Assembly: GCA_013821825.1 (NCBI GenBank)
Contig: PNJK01000024.1
Coordinates: forward strand, 1-44,833
Direction: 5' to 3'
Length of the DNA: 44,833 nucleotides
Source: Rhodobacter sp.
GTDB taxonomy: Bacteria > Pseudomonadota > Alphaproteobacteria > Rhodobacterales > Rhodobacteraceae
Under the pieces are notes generated by a model. It worked only from the letters and a program-made list of their open reading frames with translations. It was not told where the DNA came from and made no database searches. This document shows positions 8,164 to 15,097 of the stretch, piece after piece. Every line of letters starts with the position of its first letter. The first letter of the stretch is position 1. The translations under genes were made by a program, and so were the position numbers.

Positions 8164-9288
8164 CTAACCACTCCAGGCATCCAGCAAGGTTGAGAGGCGG
8201 GCCAACCCCTCGCCCAGTCGCGTTTCCGGGCCGCCGCCGACACCGAGGCGGATGTGGTGTGGGCAACCATAGGCTGACCCGGGCAAGAGGAACGTGCGAT
8301 AGGGCGCGGCCAGCAACCGCCGCGCCAGCGATTCGCCGTCGATCCCGTCCAGTCTCGCCAGTCCGATCAGTCCAGCCTGCGGTGGATGCCATTCAAGCCG
8401 CGGCTGCTCGGCAACGAAACGGCTCAGCTTTTCAAGGCTGGCACGGCCTTCGGTCCGGGCCTTTTCCAGTGCAGCGGCCAATCGGTCGGGGCGCAGGGCG
8501 ATTTCGGCGATGTGTTCGCCAAGGCTGTTCATGATCTCGGACGAATTCTCGCGCAGGATCATCGCGTCGCGGATCACCTCGGGGCTGTGGCAGATCATCC
8601 AGCCGGTGCGCAGGCCTTGCAGGCCAAGCGCCTTTGACACGGAACCCGTGGTGATCCCGAACGGGGTGAGACCAGCGATGGAGGGCGGGCGCGGATGGCC
8701 CCATTCAAGGCCCGCATAGACCTCGTCCACCACCAGCCAGATCCCGTGCCGGTCGGCAAGTGCCGCAAGGGCGAGAAGGTCGGTCTCCGGGATCAGCCGG
8801 CCAGTGGGGTTATTGGGGTTTGTCAGGAAGATCATCCGCGTGCGCGGGGTGAACGCAGCTGCGACGGCTTCGGGGTCGAGGTGCCAGCCGTCCGCCTCGC
8901 TGCGGGGAACCTCTCGCAGGGTGGCGCCGATGGCGCGGGCCATCACCCCGGCCTGCGGCCAGCCGGGGGCTTCGGTGATGATCTCGTCCCCTGCGGTCAG
9001 AAGCTGGCGAAAGAGCAGGTAATTGGCCTCGGCCGCGCCAGCGGTGATCAGAACGGCGTCGGGGGAAAGGGCGGTCAGCCCAGCTTGCTCCAGCACGCGC
9101 TGGCGCAACGCAGGCAGGCCAAGGAAGCTGACGCCGTTCCAGTCCAGCGATATTTCGGGGTCGAGATCGGCGAGGAAGTCCTTCAGGCGGGGCGAGCGGG
9201 CGAGGGAAAAGCCGATGAAGCACTCCGGCGGATCGCTGGCGGCGGATTCCAGCAGGTAGTCGAAGAGCTTGTGAATTGTGACCTTCAT
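8164..9288 (-). CDS. PLP-dependent class I/II aminotransferase
   Basis: 374 residues from the ATG at 9288 (MKVTIHKL). The frame extends to 9330, but the added codons run through a palindrome and are unlikely to be coding. Fold-type I motifs seen are VLITAGAAEANYLLF (cofactor phosphate cradle), NPNNPTGRLI, VVDEVYAGLEW (Asp/Tyr at the PLP ring), GSVSKALGLQGLRTGW (Schiff-base Lys in SVSKA) and HIRLGVGG (substrate carboxylate Arg). It belongs to the MalY/capreomycidine-synthase-like or aspartate aminotransferase superfamily; the substrate cannot be read from the sequence. It is the last of four minus-strand genes (cupin, GNAT, SDR, aminotransferase). Confidence 0.85.
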   Translation of the reverse strand: MKVTIHKLFDYLLESAASDPPECFIGFSLARSPRLKDFLADLDPEISLDWNGVSFLGLPALRQRVLEQAGLTALSPDAVLITAGAAEANYLLFRQLLTAGDEIITEAPGWPQAGVMARAIGATLREVPRSEADGWHLDPEAVAAAFTPRTRMIFLTNPNNPTGRLIPETDLLALAALADRHGIWLVVDEVYAGLEWGHPRPPSIAGLTPFGITTGSVSKALGLQGLRTGWMICHSPEVIRDAMILRENSSEIMNSLGEHIAEIALRPDRLAAALEKARTEGRASLEKLSRFVAEQPRLEWHPPQAGLIGLARLDGIDGESLARRLLAAPYRTFLLPGSAYGCPHHIRLGVGGGPETRLGEGLARLSTLLDAWSG

Positions 9289-9304
9289 TTGCCAGCCGCG
9301 CCGA

Positions 9305-9349
9305 GCAAGAATTTTCGAAAATTCTTGCAAATTTCTTCGAAGAAATTTG
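9305..9349. repeat. Two abutting perfect palindromes
   Basis: A 24-bp perfect palindrome (9305-9328, centre TTCGAA) and a 22-bp perfect palindrome (9328-9349, centre TTCGAA) share one base. Both are A/T-rich in a GC-rich genome and fill the 67-base gap between the SDR stop and the aminotransferase start. Each can form a hairpin on either strand. Neither is followed by a T-run on the minus strand, so a simple terminator is doubtful. Confidence 0.85.
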
Positions 9350-9355
9350 GCTCTC

Positions 9356-10081
9356 TCACCGGACGTCGCGCCCCTGGTTCAGGATGATGATGTTGCCGGA
9401 CGAGATATCCCCGGCAGGTGAGATCAGGAACCCGACCCAGGCCGCAATCTCATCCGGCTGCATCGCGTGACCATGCGGCATTGCGCTGATCGCGCGGGCA
9501 AGGACATCCTCGGTCAGCACGTTGAAAAGCGGCGTCTCCGTCATCGCGGGAGCAATCGAGTTCACCGCGATCCGGTCGCGGGCATAGCGCCGGGCGAGGT
9601 CCTTGGTCAGCGTGTCCATCGCGGCCTTCGAGGCGCGGTAATGCGGCGGGTCGAAGACATCGAAATTGTAAGCCCCGTTCGACGAGATGTTGACGATCTT
9701 GCGCACACCGGGCCGCCCCGCCATCGCCTTCACCGCCTGCTGGCAGCAGTGAAAGGCTGAGTGGAAGTTGATCTCCATCTGCCGGGTCAGTTCCTCCGCC
9801 GGGATATCGGGGAAGTCAGACATGAAGCAGGTGCCCGCATTGTTCACCAGCGCATCGACGCCACCATGCCGCGCGGAGACCCGGTCGAAAAGATCGGTGA
9901 TCGCCTCGGGGTCGGTCAGGTCAACCGCTTCGGGCGTGAAGCCGTCAAGATCGGCGGCCATGGTCAGAAGGGCGGGGCCGTCGATGTCGACGCCGATGAC
10001 AGTCAAGCCGTCGGACAGCAATTGCGCGGTGATGGCCCGACCCATGCCCCCGGCCGCCCCGGTGACGATGGCGACGCGCAT
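9356..10081 (-). CDS. SDR-family NAD(P)-dependent oxidoreductase
   Basis: A 241-residue classical short-chain dehydrogenase. The Rossmann motif TGAAGGMG is at residues 7-14, the acidic VDID after strand 2 favours NAD(H), and NNAGT is the structural motif. The catalytic tetrad appears as Asn in MEINFHSAFH, Ser in VNISSNGAY, Tyr and Lys in HYRASKAAMD. The C-terminal part keeps the usual ISSGNIIILNQG. The start overlaps the stop of the GNAT gene (TGATG). The substrate is unknown. Confidence 0.9.
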   Translation of the reverse strand: MRVAIVTGAAGGMGRAITAQLLSDGLTVIGVDIDGPALLTMAADLDGFTPEAVDLTDPEAITDLFDRVSARHGGVDALVNNAGTCFMSDFPDIPAEELTRQMEINFHSAFHCCQQAVKAMAGRPGVRKIVNISSNGAYNFDVFDPPHYRASKAAMDTLTKDLARRYARDRIAVNSIAPAMTETPLFNVLTEDVLARAISAMPHGHAMQPDEIAAWVGFLISPAGDISSGNIIILNQGRDVR

Positions 10082-10542
10082 CAGAAGCTGCGCCCCGGGA
10101 AGGCCACGCGCCGGAACGGCCAGTCCCGCGCCAGCCAGCCGCGAATCGCTTCGCCCAGGGCAATATCCGCCGGATCGCCGATCCGGCTTTGCCGCGCCCA
10201 GTAATGGACGTCGACGTCATAGGCCGGATCTGACGGCGGGAAGATGTAGCAGCAGCCAAGACAGCGTTCGCTGTCCGGCGACACAACGGTAAAGGCAAAG
10301 GAATGGCGCAGCCCGTGTTCCTTCTGGTGCCAGCCAAGATCGATCAGATTCCCTTCCAGGGTCAGCCCATTGGGCCAGGAGGTGAACTCGGACAGCATCT
10401 CTTTCAGTTCGACCGCGCTGGACATGACCGCGTCATAATCCCGGATTAGGTCATGCACCGTCAGGGGCCGCAAGACAAAGACCGGGGTCTCCAATCGTTC
10501 GGGGATGATGAAATCGGCTGGAACAATCGGACGTTTGTACAT
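10081..10542 (-). CDS. GNAT-like N-acetyltransferase family protein
   Basis: 153 residues. The chain resembles the GNAT-like fold: a first strand with VFVLRPLTVHDLIRDYDAV, a middle with FAFTVVSPDSERCLGCCYIFP, and VDVHYWARQS followed by a last helix with IRGWLARDWPFRRV. The acetyl-CoA P-loop (Q/RxxGxG/A) is not obvious, so the enzyme may be divergent. It starts 52 bases after the cupin stop and ends overlapping the SDR start, so the three genes are probably co-transcribed. Confidence 0.7.
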   Translation of the reverse strand: MYKRPIVPADFIIPERLETPVFVLRPLTVHDLIRDYDAVMSSAVELKEMLSEFTSWPNGLTLEGNLIDLGWHQKEHGLRHSFAFTVVSPDSERCLGCCYIFPPSDPAYDVDVHYWARQSRIGDPADIALGEAIRGWLARDWPFRRVAFPGRSF

Positions 10543-10594
10543 TGAGGCCTTCTCCGTAGCGCGGGCCCTGCGCTATGCAGGGCGTTTCATGCGA

Positions 10595-10948
10595 CTAGCC
10601 AACGACGAAATCGAAATGTTTGCGGACGTCTTCCTCGATCTTCCAGGTGCCCTTGAAGTCCTTTTCCACCACGAAGGCATCGCCCGCCTTCACGGTGACC
10701 GGCGCGCCGCCATCCGGGGTGATCACGATGCGACCCTTGATCAGGACCACGTATTCATAGGCGGTGTAGGTCGCGTGATAGCTGCCCTTCGTGCATTCCC
10801 AGATGCCCGAGACCATGGTTCCGTCTTTCGAGGTGTGTAGGACCCAGGTCTTCATCGCCGGGCTGCCTTCGGTGACGACCCAGCCGCCGAGGTCCGCGGT
10901 GGAGGGTTCGACCCCTTCGGTCGGGGGAAGCTTGGTAACGGATTGCAT
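10595..10948 (-). CDS. Small cupin-domain protein
   Basis: A 117-residue single-domain cupin of the type grouped with EutQ/ureidoglycine-aminohydrolase-like proteins (Cupin_3). The sequence GIWECTKGSYHATYTAYEYV, then VLIKGRIVIT, covers motif 1, and GDAFVVEKDFKGTWKIEE covers motif 2. The usual GxxxHxH is replaced by SYHATYTAYE, so metal binding would rely on His, Tyr and Glu and may be altered. It leads the minus-strand gene set with the GNAT, SDR and aminotransferase genes. The function is unknown. Confidence 0.8.
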   Translation of the reverse strand: MQSVTKLPPTEGVEPSTADLGGWVVTEGSPAMKTWVLHTSKDGTMVSGIWECTKGSYHATYTAYEYVVLIKGRIVITPDGGAPVTVKAGDAFVVEKDFKGTWKIEEDVRKHFDFVVG

Positions 10949-11240
10949 GTCTGAAGTCCTTTGCGCTTGCGACGGCTGGACCCATCCTGCTACCGTTTCA
11001 AAGCCAGTTCGTTGCCATGCGCGACGGCGGGAAGCGTGATCGCGACTTCCCCGCGTCGCCGGTTAGCTGGCTGGATACGGGTAGACCCTGCGCCCGACTT
11101 CGCTGGCCCAGTGGACAGCTGCGCCGGACCAGACAGACGATGAAGGGCGCAGTCCAGGGCCGTCCGGAGGAAGGCCGGACGTTGCGGAGCGACGAAGGCG
11201 AATACCTCCAGTTCCTTGCCGCAAGAAAGAAGGTGGTCAA
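10949..11240. other. Intergenic region between divergent cupin and methyltransferase genes
   Basis: These 292 bases must carry the promoters for both directions. I see no convincing -35/-10 pair. A 7-bp inverted repeat, CGTCCGG (11161-11167) and CCGGACG (11175-11181), is present. Short open frames on both strands have no recognisable domain. Confidence 0.4.
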
Positions 11241-12180
11241 GTGCCGACGGGATCAGAGCCTGATTGTGATCCAAGACTCACGTTCCTGGAGCGGCGCGCT
11301 TGTCCATTGTGCGCAACCAGCATCGGTGCCCCGATCTGGGAAGGGAAGTTCAGCGACAAATCCGTCCGGGAGTTCATCGCAAGATTTCACTATTCATCCG
11401 ATGCCGCTGCTGCCTTGGGCGATGAGCGCTTTGCGCTGGTTCGCTGCCCGTCCTGCGGCATGGTCTATCATGCGCGCCACGCCGACGACGCGGGTCTGGA
11501 ACGCATTTACCGTGACTGGACCGATCAGGAACAGGTTCGGCGCTTCGAGGCTGAACACCGCAGTCCCGTAGCCGGAGAGGAGGGGCGGCAAAGGATAAGG
11601 ACTGTCCTGCGGCTGCAACATCTGGCGCGTCGCCAGTTCGCGGGGGGCGACGCGCTTCGTCTTCTGGACTTCGGCTGCGGCAATGGCGAATTGATGATGG
11701 CAGCGCAGCTGCTCGGTTTTCAGCCGACCGGCATCGACCTGAGTGAAAGCCGGGCAACGGCTGCCCATGGTGCCGGGCGTCCGATCTATCCCGATCTGGA
11801 GGCGTTCGATCATTCCGGTCAGGGCGCGATGCATGCTGTGGTTCTGGCCCAGGTTCTGGAACACCTGGTGGAGCCCTTGGGCCTGCTGCAGGCACTTCAT
11901 GAGCGGATGCTTCCGGGGGGGGGTGCTGCATCTGGCCGTGCCCGATTGCAGGGGTATAACCGTCCCCTCGGATTTCGACCAGCTCCATGCCGTGCAACCG
12001 CTTGAGCATCTGAACGCCTTCACGCCAGAGACCCTGGACTTGATGGCGGGCAGGGCTGGTTTTGTCCGCTGCCGCCGCCCTCCGACCTTTCTTGGGACGT
12101 CACTGGTGCAGGCTGCCCGAACGGTGGCGGGGCTTCTTTGGCAGCCCCGAACGACGGACGCGTTCTATCGCCGTGTCTAG
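11241..12180 (+). pseudogene. Zinc-knuckle class I SAM methyltransferase, frameshifted at a G9 tract
   Basis: The GTG at 11241 follows AGAAAGAAGG. Residues 20-23 (CPLC) and later CPSCG form a zinc knuckle, followed by the SAM site RLLDFGCGNGELMMAAQLLGF and VLAQVLEHLVEPLGLL. At 11915-11923 a run of nine G changes frame. The sequence before it reads to MLPGG in frame with 11241. The continuation, VLHLAVPDCRGITVPSDFDQ and on to 12180, is one frame over. Eight G would restore a protein of about 312 residues. This could be a real mutation, phase variation or a sequencing error. As given, the product is cut short after the methyltransferase core. The end overlaps the yghU stop tail to tail. Confidence 0.78.
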
Positions 12181-13028
12181 GGTCGCTGCAGCGCATCGAG
12201 ATCGGCGCTTGAATGCCGCTCTGGCAATTGTTCAGTTTCTGTGCCCCAGGTGCGGTTGACCTTGCGGCCCCTGATCACGGCGGGGCGTGCGTCGATCTTT
12301 TGCGCCCAGGCCAGGACGTGTTTGTAGCTGGTCACATCCAGAAACTCCGCCGCGTTGTACTGGCGGCCAAGGATGAGGTTGCCATACCAGGCCCAGGTCG
12401 CGATATCGGCGATTGAGTAAGTGTCGCCCGCCATCCAGTCCTTGTCGGCCAGGTGGCGATCCAGCACATCAAGCTGGCGCTTTGTCTCCATCGCAAAGCG
12501 GTTGATCGGGTATTCCATCTTCGATGGCGCATAAGCGTAGAAATGCCCGAAGCCGCCGCCGAGATAGGGGGCCGAGCCCATCTGCCAGAAGAGCCAGGAC
12601 AGGCATTCGGTGCGACCGGCATGGTCCTGCGGGATCAGCGCGCCGAACTTGTCGGCAAGGTAGAGAAGGATCGCGCCGGATTCGAAAACCCGCTGCGGCG
12701 GGGTGACAGAATGATCCATCATCGCCGGGATCTTGGAGTTCGGGTTCACCTCGACAAAGCCCGATCCGAATTGGTCGCCCTTGTTGATTTCGATCGGCCA
12801 GGCGTCGTACTCGGCGCCGGAATGGCCAAGCGCCAGAAGCTCTTCCAGCATCACGGTGACCTTTACCCCGTTCGGTGTGGCCAGCGAATACAGCTGCAAG
12901 GGATGCTCGCCCACCGGCAGCACCTTGTCATGCGTCGGCCCGGCGATCGGGCGGTTGATGCCGGCGAAATGGCCGCCGCTTTCCTTGTCCCAGGTCCAGA
13001 CCTTAGGTGGGACGTAATCGTTCGACAT
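12177..13028 (-). CDS. yghU: Glutathione-dependent disulfide-bond oxidoreductase YghU
   Basis: A 283-residue glutathione transferase-fold protein of the YghU/Nu-class. The N-terminus (YVPPKVWTWDKESGGHFAGI) and NRPIAGPTHDKVLPVG are typical of YghU, which has a long lead-in before the thioredoxin domain (LQLYSLATPNGVKVTVMLEE). NPNSKIPAMMD and FESGAILLYLADK bind glutathione, and the all-helical domain contains the FWQMGSAPYLGGGFGHF segment. The family binds two glutathione molecules and reduces disulfides. The ATG at 13028 is followed by no competing start. It is expressed away from gabD's terminator. Confidence 0.93.
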   Translation of the reverse strand: MSNDYVPPKVWTWDKESGGHFAGINRPIAGPTHDKVLPVGEHPLQLYSLATPNGVKVTVMLEELLALGHSGAEYDAWPIEINKGDQFGSGFVEVNPNSKIPAMMDHSVTPPQRVFESGAILLYLADKFGALIPQDHAGRTECLSWLFWQMGSAPYLGGGFGHFYAYAPSKMEYPINRFAMETKRQLDVLDRHLADKDWMAGDTYSIADIATWAWYGNLILGRQYNAAEFLDVTSYKHVLAWAQKIDARPAVIRGRKVNRTWGTETEQLPERHSSADLDALQRP

Positions 13029-13049
13029 GGCCGTCGCCTTTCATGCAAA

Positions 13050-13068
13050 GGGGCGGCACCGCCGCCCC
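13050..13068 (-). terminator. Hairpin downstream of gabD
   Basis: A perfect 8-bp stem, GGGGCGGC (13050-13057) and GCCGCCCC (13061-13068), has a 3-base loop. Read on minus it is followed by TTTGCATG, a short T-run. It lies 30 bases past the gabD stop and before yghU, so it may partly end gabD transcripts. Confidence 0.5.
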
Positions 13069-13097
13069 AGTCAGATCAGGATATAGTGTGATTGCCG

Positions 13098-14576
13098 TCA
13101 GATCGACAGGCATACGTACTTGAGTTCCATGTAATCATCGAGCCCGTGGCGGCTGCCCTCGCGCCCCAGACCGGATTGCTTGACCCCGCCGAACGGCGCC
13201 ATCTCGTTGGAGATGAGGCCGGTGTTCACGCCGACCATCCCGTATTCCAGCGCTTCCTGGACCCGGGTGATGCGGCCGATTTCGCGGGCGTAGAAATAGG
13301 AGGCGAGGCCGAAGATCGTGTCGTTGGCGCGGGCGATGACCTCTTCTTCGGTGTCGAACTTGAACAAGGGCGCCAGCGGGCCGAAGGTTTCCTCCTGTGT
13401 GACTTTCATCGTCGAGGTGACGCCCGTCACAACGGTCGGTTGGAAGAACGTGCCGCCAAGTTCATGCCGCTTGCCGCCGGTGACGACCTTTCCGCCACCT
13501 GCCAACACGTCGGCAATATGTTCCTCGACCTTTTCCACCGCGGCTTCGTTGATCAGAGGGCCCGTGGTCACGCCTGCCTTCAGGCCGTCGCCGATGGCAA
13601 GCTTGCTCACCGCCTTTGCCAGCTTTTCGGCGAATGCATCATAGACCCCGGCCTGCACATAGATCCGGTTGGCGCAGACGCAGGTCTGGCCGTTGTTGCG
13701 GAACTTGGAAATCATCGCGCCTTCGACGGCGGCATCCAGATCGGCATCGTCAAACACGATGAACGGCGCATTGCCGCCCAGCTCCATCGAGCATTTCAGG
13801 ATCTGGTCGGCGGCCTGCTTCAGAAGGATGCGGCCAACCTCGGTCGAGCCGGTGAAGGTGAGCTTGCGGATCAGCGGGTTTTCGCAGAATTCCTTGCCGA
13901 TGTCGGAAGACCGCTTCGAGGTGATGACCGAGAAAAGCCCCGCCGGAATCCCCGCGCGTTCCGCCAGCACCGCCAGCGCCAGCGCCGACAGGGGCGTCTC
14001 GGCGGCGGGGCGGGCAACAAAGCCGCAACCGGCGGCAAGCGCAGGGGCGACCTTGCGGGCGATCATCGCGTTCGGGAAGTTCCAGGGCGTGATCGAGGCG
14101 GCAACCCCGATCGGCTGCTTCAGCACGTGAATGCGCTTGTCGCGCTGGTGTCCGGGGATGATGTCGCCATAGGTGCGCTTGGCTTCCTCGCCGTAGAACT
14201 CGATATACGAGGCGCCATAAGCGATCTCGCCTTTCGCCTCGGCCAGCGGCTTGCCCATCTCGGCGGTCAGGATGGTGCCCAGATCGTCCTGGTTCGCCAT
14301 GCAAAGGTCGAACCACTTGCGCATCACCTGCGCGCGTTCCTTCGCGGTCCGTGCGGCCCATTCGCGGTGCGCCTTGTGGGCGGCAGCGATTGCGCGGGCG
14401 GTTTCCGCCCGGCCAAGGTTCGGCAGTTGGCAGATCACGTCGCCCCGGGCGGGGTTGCTGACCGGGAAGGTCGACCCGTCATCGGCATCGATCCACTGCC
14501 CGGCGACATAAGCCTTGGTCGCCAGCAGCGAGGGGTCTTTCAACAGGGCTGCAAGGTCGGTGACTGTATCCAGCAT
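13098..14576 (-). CDS. gabD: NAD(P)+-dependent succinate-semialdehyde dehydrogenase
   Basis: A 492-residue aldehyde dehydrogenase. The ATG at 14576 is chosen because GGAGG lies seven bases upstream; the frame opens at 14588. Motifs are ITPWNFPNAM, PALAAGCGFVARPAAETPLSA, FTGSTEVGRIL, the catalytic Glu in MELGGNAPFIVFDDADLD and the catalytic Cys in NNGQTCVCANR. The C-terminal GVKQSGLGREGSRHGLDDYMELKYVC is characteristic of GabD rather than generic ALDHs. It oxidises succinate semialdehyde to succinate in GABA breakdown. No GABA transaminase gene is adjacent. Confidence 0.92.
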   Translation of the reverse strand: MLDTVTDLAALLKDPSLLATKAYVAGQWIDADDGSTFPVSNPARGDVICQLPNLGRAETARAIAAAHKAHREWAARTAKERAQVMRKWFDLCMANQDDLGTILTAEMGKPLAEAKGEIAYGASYIEFYGEEAKRTYGDIIPGHQRDKRIHVLKQPIGVAASITPWNFPNAMIARKVAPALAAGCGFVARPAAETPLSALALAVLAERAGIPAGLFSVITSKRSSDIGKEFCENPLIRKLTFTGSTEVGRILLKQAADQILKCSMELGGNAPFIVFDDADLDAAVEGAMISKFRNNGQTCVCANRIYVQAGVYDAFAEKLAKAVSKLAIGDGLKAGVTTGPLINEAAVEKVEEHIADVLAGGGKVVTGGKRHELGGTFFQPTVVTGVTSTMKVTQEETFGPLAPLFKFDTEEEVIARANDTIFGLASYFYAREIGRITRVQEALEYGMVGVNTGLISNEMAPFGGVKQSGLGREGSRHGLDDYMELKYVCLSI

Positions 14577-14767
14577 GAGAGCCTCCAATGGTTCACAAAA
14601 GAGGTGCCACGCGGGGGGCTGGATGTCCAGATTGCCGGGCTGTATCTGGCCAGAGTATGATCAAATCTGGCGCAAACTGGTGCCATCCTTGGTAACGCGC
14701 AAATCCTTTCGCTCAGATTTGCAAGTTCCCACGAAAGAATGCGGCGGCCCCGGAGCGAGGCCCGATA
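14577..14767 (-). promoter_or_regulatory. gabD upstream region with inverted repeat
   Basis: This non-coding stretch must hold the gabD promoter. It contains GCAAATC (14699-14705) and GATTTGC (14716-14722), a perfect inverted repeat around ten bases. On the minus strand TTTGCGC occurs twice nearby. An operator is plausible, but no known regulator can be assigned. Confidence 0.3.
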
Positions 14768-15097
14768 TCAGCCGTTCGCGTGCATCCGCTCGATATAGGC
14801 GCGCATTTCCTCGGCCTCGTGGCGGGCGTCGCGCAGGCCTTCCATCGCGGCACGCAGTTCGGCCTCGGTCTGGTTGATCTGGGTGGTCAGTTCAGCCTCG
14901 CGCTGTTCCATATAGGCGAGAGCCTGATCGCGCAATTCCTCGGCCTCGTGCAGCGACTGCGCCAGCCGGTCCATTTCCGCCATGTCGCCGCCGGCAACCC
15001 TGGTGAAGCGGTGCAGAAGCCAGTGGGTGAACCAGCCCATCGCAAAGGCGACAAGCAGGATTATGGCTGTGGCGATGACAAATTCTGTGCGGTTCAT
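14768..15097 (-). CDS. Small membrane protein with coiled coil
   Basis: 109 residues. Residues 5-30 form one transmembrane helix (FVIATAIILLVAFAMGWFTH), followed by a positively charged turn (HRFTR). Residues about 38-107 are a continuous Glu/Ala/Arg-rich heptad pattern (MAEMDRLAQSLHEAEELRDQ and on), a predicted coiled coil. The start overlaps the end of the OmpA-family gene by four bases (ATGA). The shape, one helix plus a coiled coil coupled to an OmpA-type protein, suggests an envelope-spanning partner. No family is recognised. Confidence 0.75.
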   Translation of the reverse strand: MNRTEFVIATAIILLVAFAMGWFTHWLLHRFTRVAGGDMAEMDRLAQSLHEAEELRDQALAYMEQREAELTTQINQTEAELRAAMEGLRDARHEAEEMRAYIERMHANG

